Source: Actinomadura hibisca NBRC 15177 (GTDB taxonomy: Bacteria > Actinomycetota > Actinomycetes > Streptosporangiales > Streptosporangiaceae). Taken from it: a DNA stretch of 64,000 nucleotides. Position numbers and translations under genes: made by a program. Under the pieces are notes generated by a model. It searched no databases and was not told where the DNA came from. It saw only the letters and a list, made by a program, of their open reading frames with translations. The stretch lies in assembly GCF_001552635.1 (NCBI RefSeq), contig NZ_BCRO01000026.1, forward strand, positions 166,088 to 230,087. Direction: 5' to 3'. Positions 17,277 to 25,254 of the stretch are shown here, piece after piece; within the stretch, counting starts at the first letter, position 1; each line of letters starts with the position of its first letter.

Positions 17277-17783
17277 TCAGACCCAGCGCTGGCCGGTGCT
17301 CCCGGTGTAGGCCCACTGGACGGCGTGCGCCCCGTTTTCGGTGCTGCTCGCGCCGATCGCCAGGTACTTGCCGGTCCCCACATTCCGGATGTGACCGGCC
17401 TCGCTGATCTCCCAACGCTGGGAGTTGGAGTCGAGGCAGTCCCACTGGACGGCGTGGGCCCCGTTCTCGGTGCTGCCGTTCCCGATGGCGAGGCATTTCC
17501 GGCTGTTGGCGTTGATGATTTTCCGGTCGGCGTTGATGTACCAGAGCTGGCCGTCGCTGCCGGTGTACTCCCACTGCACGGCGTGCGCCCCGTTGTCGGT
17601 GCTGCTCGCGCCGATGGCCAGGTATTTGTCGCTGCCGAAGTTGCGGATCCGGTAGTAGCCGGGCGCCGGGTTCGCGGTGAGTTCCCGGACGCCGGTGACC
17701 GCCGTGGCGGGCGTGCTGAGCAGCGGAACGACGGCGCCGACCACGCCCGCGACCGTCATGGAGGCAACGAAGGAACGAGTCAT
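17277..17783 (-). CDS. secreted ricin-type beta-trefoil lectin
   Basis: A 168-residue predicted exported protein. The signal peptide is at about 1-30 (MTRSFVASMTVAGVVGAVV, cleavage after an Ala-x-Ala-like ATA). The mature chain is a single RICIN/CBM13-like trefoil with three clearly repeated ~45-residue units. Each has K-(Y/C)-LAIG, a (D/E)-NGAHAVQW segment and a Q-x-W end, the signature of the carbohydrate-binding trefoil. Here it stands alone without a catalytic domain. The third repeat ends at the C-terminal Trp-Val, so the trefoil may be only just complete. It is divergent from the exported beta-helix gene at 18166, which suggests a shared extracellular carbohydrate role. Confidence 0.82.
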   Translation of the reverse strand: MTRSFVASMTVAGVVGAVVPLLSTPATAVTGVRELTANPAPGYYRIRNFGSDKYLAIGASSTDNGAHAVQWEYTGSDGQLWYINADRKIINANSRKCLAIGNGSTENGAHAVQWDCLDSNSQRWEISEAGHIRNVGTGKYLAIGASSTENGAHAVQWAYTGSTGQRWV

Positions 17784-18165
17784 GTCCGCCAATCCACCGG
17801 TTTTCCCATGCGTGCTCGTGGCGGGTCCCGACGCTGCCACGGGAATGATCACTTCGTCAAGGGCCTCCCTTTCCCGTGCTCCGGGCCGCGGGAGTGAATG
17901 CGGGTGCATTTCGTGACGCTGGGTCACTCCGGCCAGTCAGATGACACTTGGCGGCGAATCGGCGGCCGGCCGCCGGTGAAATCGCTGGCCGGGACAGGCC
18001 AAAAAGGGTTCGCATCGGCCACGTACCCGCGCCTTGACCAAACGATCTTGGGCGTGTTTCAATCCGGAAACCGCGCACCGGCCGCTCGCGAAATGGCACG
18101 TGCAATATTTTGCGGCGGGCTTCGGCGGCGGGTTCCGTGTGCCATTCGTGATCGGAGAAACCATC
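17784..18165. other. divergent intergenic region
   Basis: About 380 bases between the leftward lectin and rightward beta-helix genes, presumably carrying both promoters. A small inverted repeat GTGAC-N5-GTCAC lies at 17913-17927. Longer open frames crossing this stretch have no ribosome-binding site and look non-coding. Confidence 0.4.
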
Positions 18166-19359
18166 GTGGAGTTGGGTCGCCGGGACGCCGTCAGAGTCGG
18201 GATCGCCGCAGGCGCCGCGCTGCTGGGCGGCGGTCTCGTCCCGTCGGCCCGCGCCGCGTCCGCGACCCGGCGGGCGGCCGGGACCGTCAACCCCTATCCC
18301 GCCGGCGAGGACGGCACCGTCGTCGCGCTGCGCCACGCGCTCGACGACGCCGCGAACGGCATCGCCGGGCTGGCCGGGCGCGACGACAAGGGCCGGATCA
18401 TCGTCCGCGCCAAGGCGGCGCACCGCCACGTCCTGCGGGCCAACCTGATCGTCCCGGGCAACACCCACCTCGACGCGACCGACGCCCGGTTCGTCGCCGA
18501 CTTCGTCTCGTCGGGCACCGCCAAGACGATGGTGCTCAACCACGTTCCCGGCGCGACGACCGGCGGGTACAACGCCCCGGGCAACATCAGGATCACCGGC
18601 GGCTCCTGGGATCCCGTCTGGCAGTACCTCCAGAACGGCACCACGGCCCCGGCGATGAACGGCATCACGATGGAGCACACCTCCAACGTCGAACTGGTCG
18701 GCGTCACGATGTACAACGTCAAGTGGTGGCACGCCATCGAGCTCAACGCCGTGCGGAACGCCACCGTCCAGGAGTGCAAGCTGTTCGGCTGGATCGTGGA
18801 TCCGCAGTACGTGGACAAGCTCTGGCACGGCGAGGCCGTCCAGCTCGACCTGGCGGGCAGCGCCAACACCTGGGCGGGGGCGAAGGACAACACGCCCTGC
18901 ACCGACATCCGCATCATCGGGAACGAGTGCGCCCAGTCGGGGTCGCAGGGAGCGTGGGGCGCCCTGACCGGTTCGCACACGGCGGTGCCCAACGTCCGGC
19001 ACTCGCGCGTCCGGATCGAGGACAACACGGTGACCGGCAGCCTCTGGGACGCGATCACGCCGTTCAACACCGAAGCCCTGGCCATCACGGGGAACCGGAT
19101 CACCGACTGCCACGGCGGCGTCTACGTCCGCGGCGCCAACTCCGGCGTCAACCCGCTGACCACCGTGGACATCACCGGCAACACCGTCGGCCCGCTCCGC
19201 CCGAACGCGCAGGGCAAGGTCAGGACGGGGATCGGGATCGCCGCGTACACCGCGGACGCCCCGATCCGCGACATCCTCGTCACCGGCAACACGGCTCCGT
19301 CCTTCTCCTACTACGACCAGCGGTGGATGACCTTCCGCCAGCCGCCGCAGACGAAGTGA
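18166..19359 (+). CDS. Tat-exported right-handed beta-helix protein
   Basis: A 397-residue protein with an N-terminal twin-arginine signal (GRRDAVRVG followed by the hydrophobic AAGAALLGGGLVPSARA), then a mature region of short beta-helix rungs: repeated N-x-x-I/V-x-G-N-x-I/V patterns (TDIRIIGNEC, VRIEDNTVTGS, LAITGNRITDC, VDITGNTVG, ILVTGNTAPS). Such folds occur in pectate lyases, polygalacturonases and other polysaccharide lyases or hydrolases. The substrate cannot be read from the sequence. GTG at 18166 is chosen because GGAGAAACC precedes it and it places the twin Arg at the N-terminus. It is convergent with the next gene, only 4 bases apart. Confidence 0.82.
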   Translation: MELGRRDAVRVGIAAGAALLGGGLVPSARAASATRRAAGTVNPYPAGEDGTVVALRHALDDAANGIAGLAGRDDKGRIIVRAKAAHRHVLRANLIVPGNTHLDATDARFVADFVSSGTAKTMVLNHVPGATTGGYNAPGNIRITGGSWDPVWQYLQNGTTAPAMNGITMEHTSNVELVGVTMYNVKWWHAIELNAVRNATVQECKLFGWIVDPQYVDKLWHGEAVQLDLAGSANTWAGAKDNTPCTDIRIIGNECAQSGSQGAWGALTGSHTAVPNVRHSRVRIEDNTVTGSLWDAITPFNTEALAITGNRITDCHGGVYVRGANSGVNPLTTVDITGNTVGPLRPNAQGKVRTGIGIAAYTADAPIRDILVTGNTAPSFSYYDQRWMTFRQPPQTK

Positions 19360-19363
19360 GGGA

Positions 19364-20674
19364 TCACTCCAGCGCGCGGCCGATGGCGTCGGCGTGCTCC
19401 TTCAACCAGACGATCTCCTGGTCCAGCCACGAGCCGGGAGCGATGACGCGTCCGGCGCGCTCGTGGAAGTCGCGCTCGGCCTCGACGCGGGCGACGATCT
19501 GCCGCCCGAAGTCCCGGCGGTGCTCGTCGGCGAGCCCGTACGCGTCGAGGAAGGTGCGCAGGAGGGCCACCTGATGGCCGAACGGGTTGACGATCTCGAC
19601 GCCGAACAGCCACAACCAGGCGGCGTAGGCAACGTCACGCGCGCGCGGGCCGGGGGCGGCCTGGTCGAAGTCGAAGGCACGGGCGGGCAGGCCGTCGACG
19701 AAGGTGACGTTGAGCGGGGAGAAGTCGTTGTGGCACACCGTCTCCTCGCCGGACGTGATCGGCGTGCCCGCGGTCGCGTCGTGCAGCCGACGCAACAACC
19801 GGGCCGCAGCGGTGATCTGGGCGGGAGACCAGTCGCGGGGCCGGAAGTCGCTCGTGGTCTCACCGGGCTGGAAGCCGAGGATCTCGCGGCCCTTGCCGTC
19901 GATCCCGAGCAGCCTCGGCGCGGCGTCGCACCCCACGTCCTCCAGGTGCCGGAGCAGCCGGTGCACGAACGGCGAGTGCGGCCCGACCGGCCGGCGCACC
20001 GTGTCCCCGACGCGGACGACCCCTTCCGTGATCTTGCCACCAGTCAAGGGGATCTCGGTCTCCTGTTCTGACGACTCGGAGCCGCCCACGCGCAGCAACT
20101 CGCGCAGTTCAGTGCCGTCAATGACGTGGGCCAGACGAGGGAAGACGCCGGTCACCAGAGCCCGGTGAACCTCCGGGTCCGGATCGGTGACGCCGTCGGA
20201 CAGCAGGTAGAGCCGGTAGTCGCGGTCGGCGGCGTCGGTGACGGTGGACAGCACAGCGCCGCTGGTGCTGACGCCCGCGATGACCAGCGTCGTGATCCCG
20301 CGATCCCGGAGCCGCCGGTCGAGGTCCGTCGTGGACAGCGCGCCGAAGCGCGTCTTGCGGACGGTGATGTCGTCCGGCCCGGGAACGAGCCGGTCGTGGA
20401 AGTCCGTGGCGGGGTCGGCGTAGTGCAGAAGGCGCTGCTGGCCGATGAGCGAGAACATCTTGTTGGCGGACGGGACCGACGCCCAGTCGTCCTCAGTGAA
20501 GCCGACGCGCGCGTGCGCGATGACGGCACCGTGCGCACGCATGTCGGCAACGGTTTCGGTCAACCGTGACAGCAAGGCGTCAGCCTCAGGCAGCGAGCCC
20601 AGAACCGCCTGCTGGCAGTCCAGGAGGAGCAGCGCGGACGTCCGAGGATCCAGCGCAGGGGTCGTAACGGTCAT
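19364..20674 (-). CDS. isochorismatase-like / aminoglycoside phosphotransferase-like fusion
   Basis: A 436-residue two-domain protein. Residues about 8-190 form an isochorismatase-like hydrolase: Asp near 19 (LLLLDCQ) and Lys near 107 (RKTRFG) are present. The nucleophile Cys is replaced by Ala near 140 (GVSTSGAVLST), so this half may be non-catalytic or of an unusual subgroup. After a short linker, residues about 205-436 form an APH/choline-kinase-like phosphotransferase with the catalytic HNDFSPLNV loop and the metal-binding DFD motif. AAGGAG sits before the ATG, and I see no frameshift or internal ribosome-binding site, so the fusion appears genuine. The substrate is unknown. It neighbours a TetR gene on the same strand. 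Confidence 0.82.
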   Translation of the reverse strand: MTVTTPALDPRTSALLLLDCQQAVLGSLPEADALLSRLTETVADMRAHGAVIAHARVGFTEDDWASVPSANKMFSLIGQQRLLHYADPATDFHDRLVPGPDDITVRKTRFGALSTTDLDRRLRDRGITTLVIAGVSTSGAVLSTVTDAADRDYRLYLLSDGVTDPDPEVHRALVTGVFPRLAHVIDGTELRELLRVGGSESSEQETEIPLTGGKITEGVVRVGDTVRRPVGPHSPFVHRLLRHLEDVGCDAAPRLLGIDGKGREILGFQPGETTSDFRPRDWSPAQITAAARLLRRLHDATAGTPITSGEETVCHNDFSPLNVTFVDGLPARAFDFDQAAPGPRARDVAYAAWLWLFGVEIVNPFGHQVALLRTFLDAYGLADEHRRDFGRQIVARVEAERDFHERAGRVIAPGSWLDQEIVWLKEHADAIGRALE

Positions 20675-20813
20675 GGCTCTCCTTGAGTGATGAGACCGGA
20701 GCCCGTGGCACGGTTCATCAGACCGGAGCCCGCCGTGCGGTGTCGAACAACCGACGCCGACGTCAGACAACCAAGCGTTGTGGGTGGAGCCGGAACCGCC
20801 TGCGGCCCCTGGT

Positions 20814-21401
20814 TCACTCGGCGGGCGGCGCGAACACGGCGAGGGTGCGCTCGATCACCATGCGGATGCGCTCGGGGGAGTACGGCTCCAGGTGGAGCAG
20901 CAGCCGGTAGTAGAGCGGCCCGTACAGCAGGTCGATGATCAGGTCCACGTCCGCGTCGGCGGCCAGCTGGCCCTGCTCGCGCGCCCGGCGCAACCGCTCG
21001 CGCGCGGCCTCGATCCGCGGACCGACCATCGCCGACAGCGCGCCGACGAGCTCCCGGTCGTGGTGGCTCTCGGCGATGACCCCGGCGTAGACGGCCGAGC
21101 GCGGGCCGGTCATCATGTGGTCGAGGACGGCCGTCAGCTGGGTCGTCAGGTCGGCGACGATGTCGCCGGTGTCGAGGAACGGCGTCACCTCGCCGACCAG
21201 CTCGGCGATCCCCTCCAGGACGACGGCGCCCTTGGACGGCCACCACCGGTAGATCGTCTTCTTGCTGACGCCGGCCTGCGCCGCGATGGCCTCCATGGTC
21301 ACCTGGCCGTAGCCGCGCTCGACGCACAGGTCCAGCGCCGCCGTCACGATCGCCCGGTGACTCTTCTCGTTGCGCCTGCGCGGGTCGGGAGCCGTCGTCA
21401 T
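20814..21401 (-). CDS. TetR/AcrR family repressor
   Basis: A 195-residue TetR regulator. The HTH is at about residues 15-60 (AIVTAALDLCVERGYGQVTM, then AIAAQAGVSKKTIYRWWPSK), followed by a helical ligand domain with a typical C-terminal TetR_C-like stretch (DVDLIIDLLYGPLYYRLLLH). It is divergent from an MFS exporter. The intergenic region has two copies of a palindrome centred on ACACGTGT, which are the probable operators. It therefore probably represses itself and the exporter until a drug-like ligand binds. Confidence 0.9.
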   Translation of the reverse strand: MTTAPDPRRRNEKSHRAIVTAALDLCVERGYGQVTMEAIAAQAGVSKKTIYRWWPSKGAVVLEGIAELVGEVTPFLDTGDIVADLTTQLTAVLDHMMTGPRSAVYAGVIAESHHDRELVGALSAMVGPRIEAARERLRRAREQGQLAADADVDLIIDLLYGPLYYRLLLHLEPYSPERIRMVIERTLAVFAPPAE

Positions 21402-21420
21402 GGCCGCAGTCTAACAGGAA

Positions 21421-21434
21421 ACGACACGTGTCGT
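21421..21434. promoter_or_regulatory. TetR operator copy 1
   Basis: The 14-bp palindrome acgacacgtgtcgt, 20 bases upstream of the TetR start. It is immediately followed by TTGACA (21436-21441), the likely -35 of the exporter promoter, with a -10-like tgacaat at 21459-21465. Repressor bound here would block both divergent promoters. Confidence 0.78.
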
Positions 21435-21481
21435 GTTGACAGGAGGCACGCCCACCCCTGACAATCCCTTCCAGTTCAACG

Positions 21482-21499
21482 ACACGACACGTGTCGTGT
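21482..21499. promoter_or_regulatory. TetR operator copy 2
   Basis: A perfect 18-bp palindrome, acacgacacgtgtcgtgt, with the same core as the copy at 21421. It lies 21 bases before the exporter start codon in the 5' leader. Two copies 61 bases apart suggest binding of two dimers. Confidence 0.8.
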
Positions 21500-21520
21500 T
21501 TTCACGAGAAGGGAAACCCG

Positions 21521-22957
21521 ATGAACCGGACCAGGTCCCGAGGGGCCGCGCTCCTGGTGCTCTGCGCCATGCAGTTGATGATCATCCTGGACGGCACGAT
21601 CGTCACCGTCGCCCTGCCCACGATCCAGGGCGACCTGGGCTTCTCCCAGAGCGGCCTGTCCTGGGTGGTGAACTCCTACCTGATCGCGTTCGCCGGTCTC
21701 CTGCTGCTGGCGGGACGGCTCGGCGACCTGATCGGCGCCAGGCGGGTGTTCCTCGCCGGCCTGGCCGTCTTCACCCTCGCCTCCCTGCTGTGCGGTCTGG
21801 CCGCCGGACCCGAGATGCTGATCGCCGGCCGGTTCCTGCAGGGCGTCGGGGCCGCGCTGGCCTCCGCGGTGATCCTCGGCATGATCACCGACCTGTTCCC
21901 CGAGCCCGGCGAGCAGGCCAGGGCCATGGGCGTCTACGGCTTCGTCTCGGCCGGCGGCGCCTCGGCGGGACTGATCGCCGGCGGCGCCATCGCCGAAACG
22001 CTCGGCTGGCACTGGGCGTTCCTCGTCAACCTGCCGGTCGGCGCGCTGGCCTTCGCCGCCGGCGTCGGACTGCTCGCCGGCCGGGAACCGGTCGACCTGC
22101 GGGCCGGGATCGACGTGCTCGGCGCCGTGCTGGTCACCGCGGGCCTCTCGCTCGGCGTTTTCACCATCTCGCAGATCGCCGAGGACGGGCGGAGCGCCGG
22201 GGAGCTGGCTGCCTGGGGCGCGGTCGCGGTCGTCCTGCTGGCGGCGTTCGTGCTGCGGCAGGCCAGGACGGCGCGGCCGCTGCTGGCGCTGCGGATCTTC
22301 CGCAGCCGGGAGATCTCGGGCGCCAACATCGTGGTGGTCCTGGTCTTCGCCGCCGGCTTCGGCTTCCAGTTCCTCAACGCCCTGTACCTCCAGCGGGTCC
22401 TCGGCTTCGACGCGATGCGGACCGGGCTGGCCTTCCTGCCCGCCCCACTGGTGATCGGCGTGGTGTCCCTGTTCCTGTCGGCCCGGCTCACCGCGCGGTT
22501 CGGCACCCGCCGCGTGCTGCTCGCGGGGCTGCTCGCGCTCGGTCTGGGCCTGCTGCTGCTCAGCCGGGCGCCGGTGGACGGGGCCTACTGGACCGACGTC
22601 GCCCCCGCCCTGCTCGTCCAGGGGCTCGGCATGGGCTTCGCCGTCCCGGCGATGATCATGCGGGCCATGTCGGGCGCCGCGCCCGCCGACGCCGGGCTGG
22701 CCTCCGGCCTGAACACCACCGCCCAGCAGGCGGGGGCCGCCGTCGGCCTCGCCGTCCTGGCGACGGTGGCCACGGCGCGCAGCGACGCCCTGACGGACCG
22801 GGGCGTGCAGGCCGTCACGGCGTTGCGGGACGGCTACAGCACGGCCTTCCTGGTCGCGGCCGGCCTGGTGTTCCTCGCCTGGGCCGTGGCCTGGCACGTC
22901 CTCAGGGACGCCCCGCAGGCCGTCGCGACGCCCGCCCCGGTCGCCACCGTTCACTGA
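21521..22957 (+). CDS. MFS exporter, DHA2 (14-TM) type
   Basis: A 478-residue membrane transporter of the drug:H+ antiporter-2 group. It has about 14 hydrophobic segments, the LDGTIVTVALPTIQGDL motif in TM1 characteristic of DHA2, GRLGDLIGARRVF (motif A) after TM2, and GRFLQGVGAALASA in TM4. AGAAGGGAAA precedes the ATG. It is controlled by the divergent TetR through the two palindromes. It is followed 28 bases later by an oxidoreductase gene that may be co-transcribed. Probable role: efflux of a hydrophobic compound. Confidence 0.9.
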   Translation: MNRTRSRGAALLVLCAMQLMIILDGTIVTVALPTIQGDLGFSQSGLSWVVNSYLIAFAGLLLLAGRLGDLIGARRVFLAGLAVFTLASLLCGLAAGPEMLIAGRFLQGVGAALASAVILGMITDLFPEPGEQARAMGVYGFVSAGGASAGLIAGGAIAETLGWHWAFLVNLPVGALAFAAGVGLLAGREPVDLRAGIDVLGAVLVTAGLSLGVFTISQIAEDGRSAGELAAWGAVAVVLLAAFVLRQARTARPLLALRIFRSREISGANIVVVLVFAAGFGFQFLNALYLQRVLGFDAMRTGLAFLPAPLVIGVVSLFLSARLTARFGTRRVLLAGLLALGLGLLLLSRAPVDGAYWTDVAPALLVQGLGMGFAVPAMIMRAMSGAAPADAGLASGLNTTAQQAGAAVGLAVLATVATARSDALTDRGVQAVTALRDGYSTAFLVAAGLVFLAWAVAWHVLRDAPQAVATPAPVATVH

Positions 22958-22985
22958 ACCCACACCCTGGCAGAGAGGAAACGAC

Positions 22986-24080
22986 ATGGCGGACAGAATC
23001 CGGGTCGGAGTGGTCGGCGCGAGCGCCGAGCGGGGCTGGGGACGGGCCGTCCACCTGCCCGCGCTCTCGGCGCGGCCGGACTACGAGATCACCGCGGTCG
23101 CGGGGACGGGCATGGAGTCGGCGCGCGCCGCGGCCCGGGTCTGGGGAGCGCGGCACGCCTTCGACGACCCGCACGCGCTCATGGCCTGCCCCGACGTCGA
23201 CCTGGTGGTCATCGCGGTCCAGCTGACCAGGCGCGACGGTCTCGTGGAGGCGGCCATCGCGGCGGGCAAGCACGTCTACTGCGAATGGCCGCTCGCGCTG
23301 TCGGCCGCCTCCGCCGAACGTTTCCGGGCGAGCGCGGAGGAGGCGGGCGTCCGGCACGCGGTCGGCCTGCAGAGCAGGCACCATCCCGCGATCCGCCGGC
23401 TCCGCGAACTGCTCGCGGACGGGACGATCGGCGACGTGCTGTCCGCGTCGCTCACCTACTCGCTGGCGGCGCCCGAGGCGTGGCCGCAGCGGTACAGCGC
23501 CCTGTTCGACCGCACCAAGGGCGTCAACCACCTCGCCGTGGTGGGCGGCCACTCCCTCGACATGTTCTGCTCGGCGGTGGGCGGCTTCACCGAACTGTCG
23601 GCGACGCTGGCCACCCGCATCACCCGCGTCACGGTGGAGGAGACCGGCGAGCCGATCGAGGTGACCTCTCCCGACCAGATCGTGCTCGGCGGTTCCCTGG
23701 AGTCCGGCGCGGCCGCCTCCGCGCACTTCATGACCGGCGGCCCGGCCGGGCAGGGCTTCCGGATCGAGGTCCACGGACGGACGGGACGCCTGGTGCTGCG
23801 CGCGTCGGACGACTCACTGGTCGGCCCCGAGTTCACGCTCCACCACCACACGGGCTCCGAACCGCCCGCCGTGCTGCCCGTGCCGGACCGCCATCGCCCG
23901 ATCCTTCCCGGCGCGCCGGTCGCCGTCGGCAACGTCCACCAGGTCTACACCGACCTGGCCCGCGCCATCCGCACGGGAGAGCCGATCGAACCCGACTTCA
24001 GCACTGCGGTCCGCACCCACCGGCTGCTCGACGCCGTGAAGAAGGCCGCCGAGACCGGAGAGCGGCAGCGGCTCGCCTGA
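22986..24080 (+). CDS. Gfo/Idh/MocA family oxidoreductase
   Basis: A 364-residue NAD(P)-dependent dehydrogenase. The N-terminal Rossmann domain starts RVGVVGASAERGWGRAVHLP. The family motif GKHVYCEWPLALS, with its conserved Glu and Pro, lies near residue 97 (the usual Lys is replaced by Trp: E-W-P rather than E-K-P). A C-terminal GFO_IDH_MocA alpha/beta domain follows. The E-W-P variant occurs in part of the family and may alter activity. It sits 28 bases after the MFS gene, so it is probably under the same TetR control. The substrate, typically a sugar or cyclitol, cannot be assigned. Confidence 0.85.
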   Translation: MADRIRVGVVGASAERGWGRAVHLPALSARPDYEITAVAGTGMESARAAARVWGARHAFDDPHALMACPDVDLVVIAVQLTRRDGLVEAAIAAGKHVYCEWPLALSAASAERFRASAEEAGVRHAVGLQSRHHPAIRRLRELLADGTIGDVLSASLTYSLAAPEAWPQRYSALFDRTKGVNHLAVVGGHSLDMFCSAVGGFTELSATLATRITRVTVEETGEPIEVTSPDQIVLGGSLESGAAASAHFMTGGPAGQGFRIEVHGRTGRLVLRASDDSLVGPEFTLHHHTGSEPPAVLPVPDRHRPILPGAPVAVGNVHQVYTDLARAIRTGEPIEPDFSTAVRTHRLLDAVKKAAETGERQRLA

Positions 24081-24150
24081 CCCGGCCATCGTGATGCTCC
24101 GAGCACGCCGTCGCGCTCTGCGCGTCGACGTGCTCGGCCATGACGCGGCG

Positions 24151-25254
24151 TCAGTACAGAGAGACGGGCAGGGAGCGCAGGCGATGGAACGTCGAGGAGT
24201 CGAGTGGCTGCACCGCCCCAGCGAGACGCAACGCCGGGAAGCGGGTGAACAGACGCACCAGCGTCTCGGTGGTCTCGACAAGGGCCAGCGCGTGGCCAAG
24301 GCAGAAGTGGGCACCCGCGCCGAAGGCCAGACTCTGCCCCGGGTCGCGTCCCAGATCACGGCGCTGCGGATCGGCGCGTAGCCGAGGGTCGCGGGCGATC
24401 TCGTCGAGCCGCAGCAGCACGAACTCACCGGCCGCGACCCGATGCCCGTCGAGCAGGTGGTCGGCGGTGGCGGTCCGGCCGATCAGCTTGACCGACCCCT
24501 CCAACCGGACGATCTCAGCCACAGCACGGTCCGGGTCGGCGAGCAGCGCCGCGCGCCCGCCGGGCGTGGTCAGCACAGCGTGGGTCCCGTTGGCGATGAG
24601 ATTGGCCGTCGTCTCGTGCCCGGCGGTGAGCAGCAGCAGGCAGGTGGCGTAGACCTCGGCGATGGACGGGCCGTCCGGCACGGCGAGCATGGCGCTGATC
24701 AGGTCCGGACCAGGCATGGCGACGCGCTCAGCGATCAACGGGGTGAGGAAGAGCGACAGTTCGGTGGCGGCTTCGGTCGCCCGGCGCAGGTCCTCGGCCG
24801 AGGCGCCGATCTCCAGGAACCGGAACAGGTCGGGCGTGCAGCGCAGGAAGAGCTCCGCGCCGTCGGTCCCGGCGTCGAGCAGTTCGGCGATGACGGCGAG
24901 GGGCACGATCTGCCCGACGTCGGCGAGCACGTCGGCGTCCGGGCCGTCCAGACCGTCCAATACAGCCTCGACGATGGTGGCGATGCGCGGCCGCAGCCCC
25001 TCGATCGCGCGCGGCGTGAACGCGGGGCTGAGGAAGCCGCGCAGCCGGGTGTGCTCGGGCGCGTTCATGAACAGCAGCAGGCCGGGCGGGGCGTCGCGCA
25101 GCTCGGGCGGTGCGAGCGGGTTGTCGCGCGGATCGCTGCTCCACCCGTCGCCGCGCAGCACGGCCAGCGCCTCCTCGTGGCCGGTGACCACGTGCGCCTG
25201 CGCCTCCGCGTCCCACCGGACGTACGGCTCGGCCGTCACGACGGGATCAGACAT
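24151..25254 (-). CDS. cytochrome P450
   Basis: A 367-residue bacterial P450, slightly short. The I-helix oxygen-binding motif AGHETT, the K-helix E-x-x-R (EIVRLEG) and the heme-ligand loop FGAGAHFCLGHALA (Cys near 318) are all intact. It needs ferredoxin/reductase partners, none of which are adjacent. Its start overlaps the stop of the upstream AarF-like gene by 8 bases, so the two are translated together, an unusual pairing. The substrate is unknown. Confidence 0.93.
   Translation of the reverse strand: MSDPVVTAEPYVRWDAEAQAHVVTGHEEALAVLRGDGWSSDPRDNPLAPPELRDAPPGLLLFMNAPEHTRLRGFLSPAFTPRAIEGLRPRIATIVEAVLDGLDGPDADVLADVGQIVPLAVIAELLDAGTDGAELFLRCTPDLFRFLEIGASAEDLRRATEAATELSLFLTPLIAERVAMPGPDLISAMLAVPDGPSIAEVYATCLLLLTAGHETTANLIANGTHAVLTTPGGRAALLADPDRAVAEIVRLEGSVKLIGRTATADHLLDGHRVAAGEFVLLRLDEIARDPRLRADPQRRDLGRDPGQSLAFGAGAHFCLGHALALVETTETLVRLFTRFPALRLAGAVQPLDSSTFHRLRSLPVSLY

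Noticed and set aside
18034..18165. N-terminal extension of the beta-helix protein
   Set aside because: It lacks a ribosome-binding site and would bury the twin-arginine signal; the GTG at 18166 explains both.
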